Under the pieces are notes generated by a model, which was not told the DNA's origin, made no database searches, and saw only the letters and a program-made list of their open reading frames with translations. The translations under genes and the position numbers were made by a program. A stretch of 64,000 nucleotides of DNA, from positions 1,368,774-1,432,773 of the forward strand of contig NZ_JAECMT010000001.1 in NCBI RefSeq assembly GCF_016019935.1. The letters run 5' to 3'. Below are positions 35,769 through 45,113 of this stretch, one piece after another (within the stretch, counting starts at the first letter, position 1; every line of letters begins with the position of its first letter). The DNA is from Paenibacillus sp. GSMTC-2017 (GTDB taxonomy: Bacteria > Bacillota > Bacilli > Paenibacillales > Paenibacillaceae).

Positions 35769-37787
35769 CTACAGCAAAGCTTTTACTTTGCTAACGACAT
35801 TCTCGACCGTAAAACCGTATTCCTTAATAACACGATCACCAGGTGCTGACGCGCCAAAGCGGTCAATAGCAAGGATATCTCCTTGATCACCAGTATAACG
35901 CTCCCAACCAAATGGATGTGCCATCTCGATAGCAAGACGAGCCTTCACTTCTGGAAGGATGACAGAATTTCTATATTCTTTCGACTGCTTCTCAAACAGA
36001 TCCCAGCTTGGCATGCTGATGACACGAACATGAATATTTTGTTCCGCCAATTCCTTCTGAGCTGCAACAGCAAGTTGAACTTCTGAACCTGTCGCAATAA
36101 TTTGAGCTTGAGGTTTTCCATTCGCCGCATCGGATACAACGTATGCACCTTTACGGATATTTTCACGCGAGCCAGTAACTGTGCCTTCAAGGATCGGCAA
36201 GTTTTGACGCGTAAGCACTAACGCAACTGGGTTCGCTTTGTTCTCTACTGCATAAGCCCAAGCTGCAGACGTTTCATTACCATCCGCAGGGCGGATAACT
36301 GTTAGACCAGGAATAATACGTATCGAAGCAAGTTGTTCGATCGGCTCATGCGTCGGGCCATCTTCTCCAACTGCGATACTGTCATGTGTAAGTACATAGA
36401 CAACAGGTTGGTTCATAAGCGCTGCAAGACGAATAGCTGGACGCAAGTAATCAGTAAAGACGAAGAACGTTCCACCGAATACTTTCATACCTGTATGCAA
36501 GCTGATGCCGTTCATTGCTGCAGCCATACCAAACTCACGTACGCCGAAATAGATGTTGCGGCCATCGTAGCTGCCTGGTTTAAACTGCGCAATACCTTTA
36601 AGGTTCGTCATTGTCGAGCTTTCAAGATCTGCTGAACCACCTGCAAGACTTGGAACGTTCTTTGCAAGACCGTTTAATGCATTACCCGAAGCAACGCGAG
36701 TTGAAACAGGCTTGTCCTCTGTCGTATAAACGGGAAGATCCGCATCCCAGCCTTCTGGAAGGTCTCCAGAAATAGCAAGTTCGAACTGTGCTGCAAGCTC
36801 TGGATGTGCTTCTTTGTAAGATGCAAATAGTGCATTCCACTCAGCATTAGCACCTTCACCTTGGCTCTTCACATCTGCGAAATGAGCTCTTACCTCATCC
36901 GGCACATGGAACTGGTGGTCTTCTGACCATCCGTAATATTGCTTCGTAAGTTTAGTTTCGTCTGGACCAAGTGGGGAACCATGTGTTCCTTGGTGTCCGC
37001 CTTTGCCGCCCTTATTTGGACTTCCGTAGCCGATAACTGTTTTAACTTCAATCAAAGTAGGCTTGGATTGGTCCTTTTGTGCTTCTGCTACCGCAGCGGA
37101 CAATGCGCCTAGATCATTTCCGTTATCTACGCGAAGTACTTGCCAACCGTATCCTTCGAAACGCTTTTGAACCGTTTCGGAATAAGACAAGTTAAGCTCG
37201 CCGTCAAGAGAAATATCATTTGAATCGTATAGTACAACTAGCTTGCCTAGTTGCAAGTGACCTGCAAGTGAAGCTGCCTCATGAGAGATACCTTCCATTA
37301 GATCGCCGTCGCCACAAATCGAATATGTGAAATGATTAATGACATTAAAGTTTTCTTTGTTATATACAGCGCCAAGATGCGCTTCTGCCATTGCCATACC
37401 AACTGCCATCGCTAAGCCTTGACCAAGAGGACCAGTCGTCGCATCTACTCCTGCTGTATGTCCAAATTCTGGATGCCCTGGAGTAAGTGAACCCCATTGA
37501 CGGAAGTTTTGAAGCTCCTCCATAGGCAAATCATAACCAGATAGGTGAAGTAAGCTATATAGCAACATCGATCCATGCCCTGCAGACAATACGAAACGGT
37601 CACGGTTCACCCACTCCGGGTTGGACGGATTATGTTTCATTGTTTTAGCGAATAATTGATATCCCATTGGTGCAGCGCCCATCGGCATCCCAGGATGTCC
37701 AGACTTCGCTTTCTCAATCGCATCAATAGCAAGTGTACGAATTGTATCTATGGAAAGTTGATCAATCGATTTTTGAATAACAGTCAT
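35769..37787 (-). CDS. tkt: Transketolase
   Basis: A 672-residue thiamine diphosphate enzyme of the non-oxidative pentose phosphate pathway. Visible are the N-terminal [13 protein letters not shown], the ThDP/Mg motif [14 protein letters not shown], the NDISLDGE region, HGSPLGPDE, and the pyrimidine-domain [13 protein letters not shown] and [20 protein letters not shown] stretches. Length is normal. AGGAGG precedes the ATG. A purU gene is 76 bp upstream, with no clear terminator between. Confidence 0.96.
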   Translation of the reverse strand: MTVIQKSIDQLSIDTIRTLAIDAIEKAKSGHPGMPMGAAPMGYQLFAKTMKHNPSNPEWVNRDRFVLSAGHGSMLLYSLLHLSGYDLPMEELQNFRQWGSLTPGHPEFGHTAGVDATTGPLGQGLAMAVGMAMAEAHLGAVYNKENFNVINHFTYSICGDGDLMEGISHEAASLAGHLQLGKLVVLYDSNDISLDGELNLSYSETVQKRFEGYGWQVLRVDNGNDLGALSAAVAEAQKDQSKPTLIEVKTVIGYGSPNKGGKGGHQGTHGSPLGPDETKLTKQYYGWSEDHQFHVPDEVRAHFADVKSQGEGANAEWNALFASYKEAHPELAAQFELAISGDLPEGWDADLPVYTTEDKPVSTRVASGNALNGLAKNVPSLAGGSADLESSTMTNLKGIAQFKPGSYDGRNIYFGVREFGMAAAMNGISLHTGMKVFGGTFFVFTDYLRPAIRLAALMNQPVVYVLTHDSIAVGEDGPTHEPIEQLASIRIIPGLTVIRPADGNETSAAWAYAVENKANPVALVLTRQNLPILEGTVTGSRENIRKGAYVVSDAANGKPQAQIIATGSEVQLAVAAQKELAEQNIHVRVISMPSWDLFEKQSKEYRNSVILPEVKARLAIEMAHPFGWERYTGDQGDILAIDRFGASAPGDRVIKEYGFTVENVVSKVKALL

Positions 37788-37863
37788 ATTATTTTCCTCC
37801 TATTGTCTCGGGTGTTGCATAACTTTAAGGCACTAAAGCTTTAAACCATTATACCATTTACGA

Positions 37864-38766
37864 TTAATTGAAAACAACTGTCTTGTTCTGATGAACAAGA
37901 ACACGATCTTCGATATGCCATTTAACAGCTCTTGCAAGAACAACACGCTCAATTGTACGACCAATTCGTTTCAAATCATCCACATTGTCTCTATGGCTTA
38001 CACGTTGAACATCCTGCTCGATAATTGGACCACCATCAAGCTCTTCAGTAACATAATGCGCCGTAGCTCCAATAATTTTCACTCCGCGTTTATACGCTTG
38101 CGCATATGGCTTGCCCCCAACGAATGCTGGCAAGAAGGAATGATGGATATTGATTATTCTATTCGGGAAATGCTCAATGAACTTCGGCGAAATAATTTGC
38201 ATATAGCGAGCAAGTACAATAATGTCAGCTTTGTCTGCCACAATCTCCATTTGCTTACGCTCCGCCTCTGCTTTAGTCTCTGCAGTTATCGGAATATGAT
38301 GATAAGGAATGCCAAATGATTCAACCAATTCTCTCATGTCTGGATGATTGCTTATTACCATGGAGATATCAGCATCTAGATCGCCTGCTCGCCATTGCCA
38401 TAATAGCTCCAGCAAACAATGATCTTCCTTGGATACAAACACAGCAAGACGCTTCTTACGACTAGCACGGAATGTGTGCCACTTCATTTCGAAACGATCA
38501 GCTACGCGTGCGAAATCTTCAACCAATATTGGCAATTCTTTTTCAAGATCTGTCAAATCAAATTCAAAGCGGATAAAGAACATGCCACCTTCTGGATCCA
38601 TCGTGTATTGATCCGATTGCACGATATTCGCTCCATGCTCGTATAAGAAATGCGATACGGCAGCTACGATACCCGGACGGTCCGGGCAAGAAATTAGCAT
38701 GCGTGCACGCCCGCTGTTGTCTCTCGATGCGTTCGGCTTCGGCATGTTATGTGATTGGGATGACAT
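37864..38766 (-). CDS. purU: Formyltetrahydrofolate deformylase
   Basis: A 300-residue enzyme that hydrolyses 10-formyl-THF to formate and THF, balancing one-carbon units for purine synthesis. The ATG at 38766 is preferred over the TTG at 38775, which lies too close to GGAAG. An N-terminal ACT domain (ISCPDRPGIVAAVSHFLYEH) precedes the formyltransferase domain. The latter carries SNHPDMRELVESFGIPYH, the catalytic NIHHSFLPAFVG and ATAHYVTEELDGGPII. It is 43 bp after the endonuclease IV gene, so likely co-transcribed. Confidence 0.94.
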   Translation of the reverse strand: MSSQSHNMPKPNASRDNSGRARMLISCPDRPGIVAAVSHFLYEHGANIVQSDQYTMDPEGGMFFIRFEFDLTDLEKELPILVEDFARVADRFEMKWHTFRASRKKRLAVFVSKEDHCLLELLWQWRAGDLDADISMVISNHPDMRELVESFGIPYHHIPITAETKAEAERKQMEIVADKADIIVLARYMQIISPKFIEHFPNRIINIHHSFLPAFVGGKPYAQAYKRGVKIIGATAHYVTEELDGGPIIEQDVQRVSHRDNVDDLKRIGRTIERVVLARAVKWHIEDRVLVHQNKTVVFN

Positions 38767-38809
38767 AACCTTCAATCTTCCTTTTCTATATTATATTTGT
38801 TGTTCATTA

Positions 38810-39940
38810 TTAAGCTCTAGCAAGCAAACCTTTACCTGCGAACCATGCCGTCAATCTCTGGTTAACTTGCTCTTCAGATAGTTCTGAAGATAGCGCATCA
38901 CCAGCGATGATTAGGTCATATAGACGTTCCATTGGTTCACGTGGATCAGCTTTTTTCGCTTTTGCATCATTTTTGAGCAAAGACCATGTATCTAACACGA
39001 AACCTCTTGAATCAACTTCTTGTTTTCCGAAGAAATGGTGCAGACGCTCCACATCAGCTAGGAATTCATCGCCAAAACGCGACTTAACTTCACCGCGCAG
39101 AAGTGCAATTTCAACTTCATACATTGGACGTTCTGACTTATCTTCTTTCCCAATCCATGGTGTTTCCAATATAAATGGACGACCTTTAAGCCTCTCGTTG
39201 TTAACGATAGCTGAAAGTGCATCGTGACCTAGCCAGCCCGCTCCAATTGGTGCATGACGGTCCTTACCGGCACCTCTGCCATTTTTGCTATCATTGACGT
39301 GAACAACAGCTACACGATCCAATCCAACTATACGATCAAATTGATCAAGAACACCTTCTAAATCGTCGACCAAATCGTAACCAGCATCATGCATATGGCA
39401 AGTATCCATACAAACAGTAAGTCGTTCATTGTAAGTAACCTTGTCGATAATCGCAGCGATCTCTTCAAAACTCCGACCGATTTCAGTTCCTTTGCCAGCC
39501 ATCGTTTCTAGTGCAATGTTTACATTTGTGCCACTTGTTCCAGCTAATACTTCATTTAATCCTTCAGCAATTCGAGCAATTCCGTATTCTGCGTCCTTAT
39601 CCGTATATGCACCTGGATGCAATACGATATTACGGACACCAATAGCATCTGTTCTACGAATTTCCTCTTGCAGAAAATTCACACCAAGCTCAAAAGTATC
39701 GTCCTTGTAAGAACCTAAATTTACGATGTATGGCGCATGTACAACGATTTCGTTAATACCGGCCTTCTCCATAAGTGCCTTGCCTTCTTCAATATATAAC
39801 GTTTCTATCGGTTTGCGCCGTGTGTTTTGCGGAGCTCCGGTGTAAATCATGAAAGTACTTGAGCCATAAGAAATAGCCTCTTTGGCTGCTGTTTGCAACC
39901 CCTTGTCCGAAAATGATACATGGGAACCTATTTTCAACAT
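38810..39940 (-). CDS. nfo: Endonuclease IV with a C-terminal extension
   Basis: A 376-residue AP endonuclease; the family is usually about 280-300 residues. The TIM-barrel zinc motifs are all there: [60 protein letters not shown] and ILETPW. After residue about 295 there is a segment of about 80 residues ([14 protein letters not shown]...[12 protein letters not shown]) that is helical and partly charged and not part of the classical enzyme. The enzyme cuts DNA at abasic sites in base excision repair. Function of the tail is unknown. ATG follows AAAGGGG. Confidence 0.92.
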   Translation of the reverse strand: MLKIGSHVSFSDKGLQTAAKEAISYGSSTFMIYTGAPQNTRRKPIETLYIEEGKALMEKAGINEIVVHAPYIVNLGSYKDDTFELGVNFLQEEIRRTDAIGVRNIVLHPGAYTDKDAEYGIARIAEGLNEVLAGTSGTNVNIALETMAGKGTEIGRSFEEIAAIIDKVTYNERLTVCMDTCHMHDAGYDLVDDLEGVLDQFDRIVGLDRVAVVHVNDSKNGRGAGKDRHAPIGAGWLGHDALSAIVNNERLKGRPFILETPWIGKEDKSERPMYEVEIALLRGEVKSRFGDEFLADVERLHHFFGKQEVDSRGFVLDTWSLLKNDAKAKKADPREPMERLYDLIIAGDALSSELSEEQVNQRLTAWFAGKGLLARA

Positions 39941-39988
39941 TATTAAAACGCCCCTTTCGGTTGATCACACCTTATTTTACAAGGAATG

Positions 39989-40017
39989 TCGAAATAAATC
40001 TAGGAATACGCTATAAT
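39989..40017 (+). promoter_or_regulatory. Promoter of the DUF2621 gene
   Basis: TATAAT (40012-40017) with a 17-bp spacer to TCGAAA (39989-39994, four of six consensus bases). GAGGTGA and the ATG at 40042 follow. Confidence 0.6.
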
Positions 40018-40041
40018 TCATAATTGAGGTGACAGTTAATT

Positions 40042-40479
40042 ATGAGTGCAGCGCCGAGTTGGTTCATGTATTTTATTGCTTTTTGGGCCGTTGTCATGGT
40101 AATAGCCATGTCCATCGGTGGATTTTTTATGTTCCGAAAGTTTTTAAAGGTATTGCCGATGAGAGATGGGAAGTCTAAATTAGATTGGCAAAACTACTGG
40201 GTTGAACGTAGCCGCAGTATGTGGACCGAACCTTCCAAAGAGTTTCTTGATGTGCTTGTATCTCCGGTTCCAACCGCATTCCGGGATATCGCCAAACATT
40301 CGATTGCAGCTAAAATCGGACAAGTTGCTATTGAATATGGTGCTACAAGCGTGACTCGAGATCATTGTATAGAAGGTTACATAAGAGCTACTCCTAAACG
40401 TGATTATCGCAGCCTAGTTACTTTTTTAGACAACAAAGGCATCGATTATTCTGCGTTTAAACATTTGCTAAATAAATAG
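40042..40479 (+). CDS. DUF2621 membrane-anchored protein
   Basis: A 145-residue protein with one N-terminal TM helix (about 8-32) and a cytoplasmic helical domain with a light-independent-reductase C-terminal-like (PCP_red) appearance (IAKHSIAAKIGQVAIEYGATSVTRDHCIEGYIRATPKRDYR, used only as landmark pieces). It matches DUF2621, to which B. subtilis YneK seems to belong. Function is unknown. It is divergent from nfo and followed by a lipoprotein gene and an epimerase gene on the same strand. Confidence 0.75.
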   Translation: MSAAPSWFMYFIAFWAVVMVIAMSIGGFFMFRKFLKVLPMRDGKSKLDWQNYWVERSRSMWTEPSKEFLDVLVSPVPTAFRDIAKHSIAAKIGQVAIEYGATSVTRDHCIEGYIRATPKRDYRSLVTFLDNKGIDYSAFKHLLNK

Positions 40480-40569
40480 ACTTAAGTAGTCCTAGAGCTT
40501 CATAAGTCTTCCGAAATATGCAACCTCCCCGCCCGACATTTCGTTTTAATATATAGGAGGTGGTTCATC

Positions 40570-41049
40570 ATGAACTTATCACGCAAAAAAAGAACAAAAG
40601 CCGCAACCGCAGGTGCAGTACTTCTAGCAATCATGTTAACGATGTCAGCATGTGGATCAACAACGAAGGAAACAGGCGCTAACAATGGTCAGAGCAACAT
40701 CCCAACTGTCGCTCCAACGGACAACTTACCGAATGAGAATGGCATTATGGAGCCGGGCACCCCATCAACTGATGGTCAAGATGACAACAAAGCAACTAAC
40801 GGTGGAGATGCTTCTGAAAGCGCAAAAATTAGTGCAGAAGGTATCTATTCGGGACAGATTGATTCCACTTCAATTGAAATAACAACAGGCGACGGCGCAG
40901 GAGCGTATAGAATTACTGAAGAGCTTACAGCTGTTATTGAAGCATTACCTTTTGACAGCAAAGTGAAATTTGAATATATCGAGAAATCTGTTGAGGATGA
41001 TACAAGCATTAAGCAGCTATGGTTAACGAAAATTGAAGAAGTGAAATAA
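40570..41049 (+). CDS. Small lipoprotein of unknown function
   Basis: A 159-residue exported protein. Basic N-terminus, hydrophobic stretch and lipobox MSAC (cysteine at about residue 28) mark a lipoprotein. A low-complexity linker rich in Asn, Gly, Pro and Thr (about 30-85) follows. A compact C-terminal domain of about 70 residues begins GIYSGQIDSTSIEI and reads like a small beta-domain (YRITEELTAVIEALPFDSKVKFEY). TAGGAGGTGG precedes the ATG. No relative with known function was recognised. Confidence 0.7.
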   Translation: MNLSRKKRTKAATAGAVLLAIMLTMSACGSTTKETGANNGQSNIPTVAPTDNLPNENGIMEPGTPSTDGQDDNKATNGGDASESAKISAEGIYSGQIDSTSIEITTGDGAGAYRITEELTAVIEALPFDSKVKFEYIEKSVEDDTSIKQLWLTKIEEVK

Positions 41050-41072
41050 CGCTCAATAAGGGGATATATACC

Positions 41073-41975
41073 ATGCGCGTTGCGATTGCCGGAGGGACTG
41101 GATTTATTGGAAAAGCGTTAACGAATGCACTACTAAAACGTGGAGATCAAGTTTGGATTATTACGAGGAGCCGGTCTGTAAAAGCAATCCACATTCATCG
41201 AATGCTGCGTTTTGTAACTTGGAGTGAGCTTGAAGTAGATTCTTCTCAACTTGAAGGGTGCGACGCAATCGTTAACTTGGCAGGAGAATCGATCAATCAA
41301 AGATGGACAACATCTGCAAAAGATCGCATACTCCATTCCAGACAATGGGCTGCAGCAAAAGTTGCTACTCTAATGGAGTCACTTTCTCAAAAACCATCAG
41401 TTGTTATTAATGCCTCCGGCATATCAGCATACGGTATTTCTCAAGATGAAGTGTTCGATGAGGACAGCAAAACGAATGTTACAGATTACCTGTCTGAAGT
41501 TGTACAGCTATGGGAAGAAGCCGCTGATCGCATCTCTGTTGATCGTCTTGTGAAATTACGAATAGGCTTAGTGCTTGATCGTAAAGGCGGTGCTTTTCCC
41601 TTAATGATATTACCTTATCGATTATTCGGAGGCGGGAAAATCGGAACTGGCAAGCAAGGACTTTCATGGATTCATATCGAGGATATGATTGGACTTATCT
41701 TGTATTGCCTGGACAATGACAAAATGCGGGGGGCCGTAAACGCATCAGCCCCCGAACCAGTATCTAACAATACATTTGGCCAAGCAATCGGGCACGCTTT
41801 GGGCAGACCTCATTGGTTTCCAGTACCTGCCTTGCTTATGCGTACTTTTTTTGGAGAGATGTCTACGTTATTACTTGATGGTCAACGTGCATTGCCTAAG
41901 AAAGCTCTGGATAACGGATATGTTTTCCGCTATCCAACCGTCAAAGGTGCGTTAAGTCAGTTGATAGGAAAATAG
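41073..41975 (+). CDS. TIGR01777 family NAD-dependent epimerase
   Basis: A 300-residue SDR-type protein. The Rossmann start MRVAIAGGTGFIGKALTNAL, AIVNLAGESINQRWT, NASGISAYG, and the C-terminal DUF1731 segment (PVPALLMRTFFGEMSTLLLDGQRALPKKAL-like region) identify the family (YfcH/YfhF/SulA-type). Substrate is unknown. AAGGGG precedes the ATG, 23 bp after the lipoprotein gene. It converges on the Tad operon with only 7 bp between stops and no terminator visible. Confidence 0.87.
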   Translation: MRVAIAGGTGFIGKALTNALLKRGDQVWIITRSRSVKAIHIHRMLRFVTWSELEVDSSQLEGCDAIVNLAGESINQRWTTSAKDRILHSRQWAAAKVATLMESLSQKPSVVINASGISAYGISQDEVFDEDSKTNVTDYLSEVVQLWEEAADRISVDRLVKLRIGLVLDRKGGAFPLMILPYRLFGGGKIGTGKQGLSWIHIEDMIGLILYCLDNDKMRGAVNASAPEPVSNNTFGQAIGHALGRPHWFPVPALLMRTFFGEMSTLLLDGQRALPKKALDNGYVFRYPTVKGALSQLIGK

Positions 41976-41982
41976 CAAACGA

Positions 41983-43530
41983 TTACCCTCTCTGCAATTC
42001 ATAGACTGGTCCCTTATTCCCTGCAAGATGAATCGTATCTCCAGTCGCAAGCTTGTATGATTTATAAGGGACCATTAGGTTACCATTTAACAGGCTACCG
42101 TTTCTAGATCCCAAATCTTTAACGTGATGTTCCCCGTCAATTCGCTCAATCTCTAAATGTACACGAGAAACACCATCCGCACTTTCCGCATAACCTACTC
42201 CTTCAGTAGCTCTACCAATTTTAAAACTTTCAGATGCTAATTCAATTTCTTCCTCTTGACCCCTCCATACTCGTCTCAACCTTGCTGAGTGACCTTCAGT
42301 CGACTCCAGTAACATCGTATTTTCATCTTCCTTTAGTGCATTACCCAAAACAGTTGTTGGAAGTATACTGCCTCCTAGAATTTGTGATGCAGAACGCTCT
42401 GAAGGTACGGCATAACTCCCAAAAGAATTCGTAGTATTTGGTATCTGCTCTTGAACCATATCCCATTGCTTCTTCATTCGAAGCTTTTCGGAATTTGACT
42501 CTAATGCCTCTCCATACTCCACTCTGCTCTGCTTCTCCTGTAGTACTACTGCATTGCGTTTTCTTATATAAAGTACACTGGCTAACAATAATAATGTTAT
42601 TCCGGCACTCATCAAAAGATTTTGATTAGACGGAGATTCTACATAAACAAATCTCCACAAACAAGCAGCTAATACGAGAAATATTGCAACTATTATTTTA
42701 TTTTTTCTACGGTTTTTCATTATATTTTCAAAAGTAGTATCTTCATGGGGAAGGATATCATCCCCTTCTTCTAAGGACATGTTAGCCCTATCAATAGCTC
42801 GCTGACTCTGCCCCATATCCGGCTTACTTTCTATTCGCCGCGGATGTGTCGCGGAATCTGGCTCCCCATCAGTATCCACCTTCATTTGTAGAGAAGATGG
42901 CATCTGGCTCGAAACATTTTGACGGGTTTCTGCTTGTTCTGAAGATATTGGTTCAGCCTTTGAAGAAATCAAATCTAGTAGCGTATCACGTAGTTCTGTA
43001 AGTGGCAACCGATTATTATTGAGTAGTTGAAGAACTCGTTTTAAGCCTGCCCCGTCGATGGGTTCCACAAATGATGTCCACCGAACGACAAGTGAAAGCA
43101 AATCTTCCTTCTTATGAATATAATCTTCCTCACTACTTTTTAGTGGCACATATGCAAGCCGAATGTCACCAAGTCGCTCACCCGTAAATATAAATTGATC
43201 GTTTAATATGCAACCCTCAGGTCTCAGCATATATTGTTTGCATTCCAACAATGCATCGGTTACCGCGAGAATTAAACTATAATACTGCGACATTGTGATC
43301 GGCTGCTGCTGTAGACGATGAACAACCATTTTCGATCCCGTTAACGTATATCGAAACGTTATTTTCCCATTCATCTCTAACCAATCAATTGGAAGAAGAT
43401 AGGGTACTTTTACTGATCGCAACATATTAAGCTCTACTTCATCCAACTGGCTTCTATTAATGCCACCTTCAAGGTCAATCATCATTTCATGATCTCTATT
43501 CATCGCAAAATCTATTCGAAATTGATGCAA
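41983..43530 (-). CDS. FHA-domain protein with DUF6382-like N-terminus, end of Tad operon
   Basis: A 515-residue protein with a TTG start (GGGAGGAG six bases before). The N-terminal part of about 200 residues (LDEVELNMLRSVKVPYLLPIDW..., LEGGINRS) matches the DUF6382 type seen beside FHA domains in Paenibacilli. A polar linker follows (about 205-270), then two TM helices (about 280-325), a second linker, and a C-terminal FHA domain (about 425-512). That domain has the phosphothreonine-pocket pattern: FKIGRATEGVGYAESADGVS, RVHLEIE and LGSRNGSLLNG. No Ser/Thr kinase gene is present here. It probably recruits a phosphorylated partner to the Tad machine. Confidence 0.82.
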   Translation of the reverse strand: MHQFRIDFAMNRDHEMMIDLEGGINRSQLDEVELNMLRSVKVPYLLPIDWLEMNGKITFRYTLTGSKMVVHRLQQQPITMSQYYSLILAVTDALLECKQYMLRPEGCILNDQFIFTGERLGDIRLAYVPLKSSEEDYIHKKEDLLSLVVRWTSFVEPIDGAGLKRVLQLLNNNRLPLTELRDTLLDLISSKAEPISSEQAETRQNVSSQMPSSLQMKVDTDGEPDSATHPRRIESKPDMGQSQRAIDRANMSLEEGDDILPHEDTTFENIMKNRRKNKIIVAIFLVLAACLWRFVYVESPSNQNLLMSAGITLLLLASVLYIRKRNAVVLQEKQSRVEYGEALESNSEKLRMKKQWDMVQEQIPNTTNSFGSYAVPSERSASQILGGSILPTTVLGNALKEDENTMLLESTEGHSARLRRVWRGQEEEIELASESFKIGRATEGVGYAESADGVSRVHLEIERIDGEHHVKDLGSRNGSLLNGNLMVPYKSYKLATGDTIHLAGNKGPVYELQRG

Positions 43531-43551
43531 CTCAAACTCCTCCCTCTCTAT

Positions 43552-44061
43552 TTAATAGTTCAATATGAATAAGGTGACAGCCGCTGGAGCAACTGCTAGC
43601 ATAAAAGGAAAGCTTTTACCTGCTTTAGTCCATGCAAGCCATTCCCCTTTTGTCCAAGAGGCAGACGGTGAAACAATGGCAACGACGGCAATTGCAATAT
43701 TTTTTGCGAATGTCCTTCGTATTGCAAGCAGTAGCACTCCAATTGCTCCAGCATACAGAATTGAATACATCATAAGCTCTGCAACTCCCAATACTCCGAT
43801 CCAAGCCCCAATTGCTCCAAATAACTTAACATCACCTGCACCGATACCCTTCATCATATATAGAAGTAAGAGAGGGAAAAATCCTGCAGCGGCGCCCCAC
43901 AATGTCCATAACCACCCATTAGCACCACTAAATACACTGTGATAACTCACACCTAAAACGAATGCACCTACTGATAACCAGTTTGGTATAAGTTGTTTTC
44001 GAATGTCTGTAACAAAAGCAATCATAATCAATAATATTGCAGCTATTGTGACGACGTTCAA
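43552..44061 (-). CDS. Prepilin peptidase, TadV/CpaA type (A24)
   Basis: A 169-residue polytopic aspartic protease with a TTG start (GGAGG upstream). The two catalytic Asp motifs are TDIRKQLIPNWL (first) and GIGAGDVKLFGAIGAW (GxGD motif, second). It has about five TM helices and lacks the N-terminal methylase domain, which fits CpaA/TadV rather than PilD/ComC. It should cleave the Flp-like and TadE-like precursors encoded a few genes upstream, all of which carry the G-x4-E motif. Confidence 0.9.
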   Translation of the reverse strand: MNVVTIAAILLIMIAFVTDIRKQLIPNWLSVGAFVLGVSYHSVFSGANGWLWTLWGAAAGFFPLLLLYMMKGIGAGDVKLFGAIGAWIGVLGVAELMMYSILYAGAIGVLLLAIRRTFAKNIAIAVVAIVSPSASWTKGEWLAWTKAGKSFPFMLAVAPAAVTLFILNY

Positions 44062-44102
44062 CTAATTCCCTCCAATCCTAATTGCTAGTTCATAATCGAC
44101 AA

Positions 44103-45113
44103 CTAAGGAGACACCACACCTTTCTTTTCTACTGAAAAGTGTTTGGATACACTGCTTGCTCCATCCGGTGTTTCAGCGGTTAACTCCCATATTCCTGGAG
44201 TTGTATTGCCTGAAACGTGCCATGTCCACTTCACATAACCATTTTCATCGGCTGTCGCTTTACCCAGATGCTTCGCTTGGCTCTTCCCGCTCTTATACGC
44301 GACTTCTAGTGAAACGACCTCACCTGGCTTCGTCTTCACAACGACAGTAGCCTTATTTCCCGGTCGCAAAGGGCTAGGTTCAATCGTAACAATCTGCAAG
44401 CTTACGTTTGCCTTTTCACCAGTATTGGGATCCGTCGTTTTTGCACCTATGGCATCACTTAGCCAGACGCGTTCATACGATTGTTCTCGTAATACAATTG
44501 GCTTATTAATGAAAGGTACTTTGAAAGGGTACTCATACTCCAGCTCAATCGCGATATATAGATCTTCCTTATTTTTTAAATCTGGTAATGTTATTCGCTT
44601 CAAATTTATACGTTCAGGACGTAATAAGCTTGTATTTGCGTATTGCCTGACAAATGGTTCAATTACACCTCGACCAAGCTCAGTTGCAGCCATATTTTGT
44701 ACCGGACGAAAATCTCCTCGAAGTACCGAGGAAACAAATTCTCCCGTGGGATTGGGAAGCCATTCTGCAGCCTCTGCCGCAATATCCGTCCAGTTGGGCA
44801 AAGGAACCGGCAACGCTGGTCCAGATGGTATTGCATTGCCGGCAGCTGCTGCTGCCTGTACCCTTGCAAGTTCCACTGGGTATATGTGTGCAGCTAGCTG
44901 TCGAACACTTTGGTTCGCCGCAGAATGGAGCGCCATTTGAGCAGAACAAAGCGATAAAATAACTGCAAATATTAGTAGTACAAAAACAATAATTGGCATC
45001 ACAATTGCCGCTTCCACAACAATTGAACCTTGTTGATTGGACGTAATAGCTCGACTTACCCTTTTAGTAGGATGAACCCATTGTTTGCGTCGTCTCATAA
45101 CGATTGCCAACAA
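44103..45113 (-). CDS. TadE-like minor pseudopilin with C-terminal extension
   Basis: A 336-residue protein. Basic N-terminus, then QQGSIVVEAAIVMPIIVFVL, which has Gly before the cut and Glu at +5 as in TadE/F. The mature part of about 270 residues contains an Ig-like C-terminal segment (PGNKATVVVKTKPGEVVSLEV...WELTAETPDGAS). That is larger than a typical TadE. The listed start is TTG; the ATG at 45098 is an alternative. It overlaps the preceding gene by 50 bp. Likely minor pilus component or assembly factor outside the membrane. Confidence 0.8.
   Translation of the reverse strand: MLAIVMRRRKQWVHPTKRVSRAITSNQQGSIVVEAAIVMPIIVFVLLIFAVILSLCSAQMALHSAANQSVRQLAAHIYPVELARVQAAAAAGNAIPSGPALPVPLPNWTDIAAEAAEWLPNPTGEFVSSVLRGDFRPVQNMAATELGRGVIEPFVRQYANTSLLRPERINLKRITLPDLKNKEDLYIAIELEYEYPFKVPFINKPIVLREQSYERVWLSDAIGAKTTDPNTGEKANVSLQIVTIEPSPLRPGNKATVVVKTKPGEVVSLEVAYKSGKSQAKHLGKATADENGYVKWTWHVSGNTTPGIWELTAETPDGASSVSKHFSVEKKGVVSP

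Noticed and set aside
37788-37863. Terminator between purU and tkt
   Set aside because: Only a short AT-rich stem (TTTAAAGCTTTAG / CTTAAAG-like) is visible, with no T-run in the right place.
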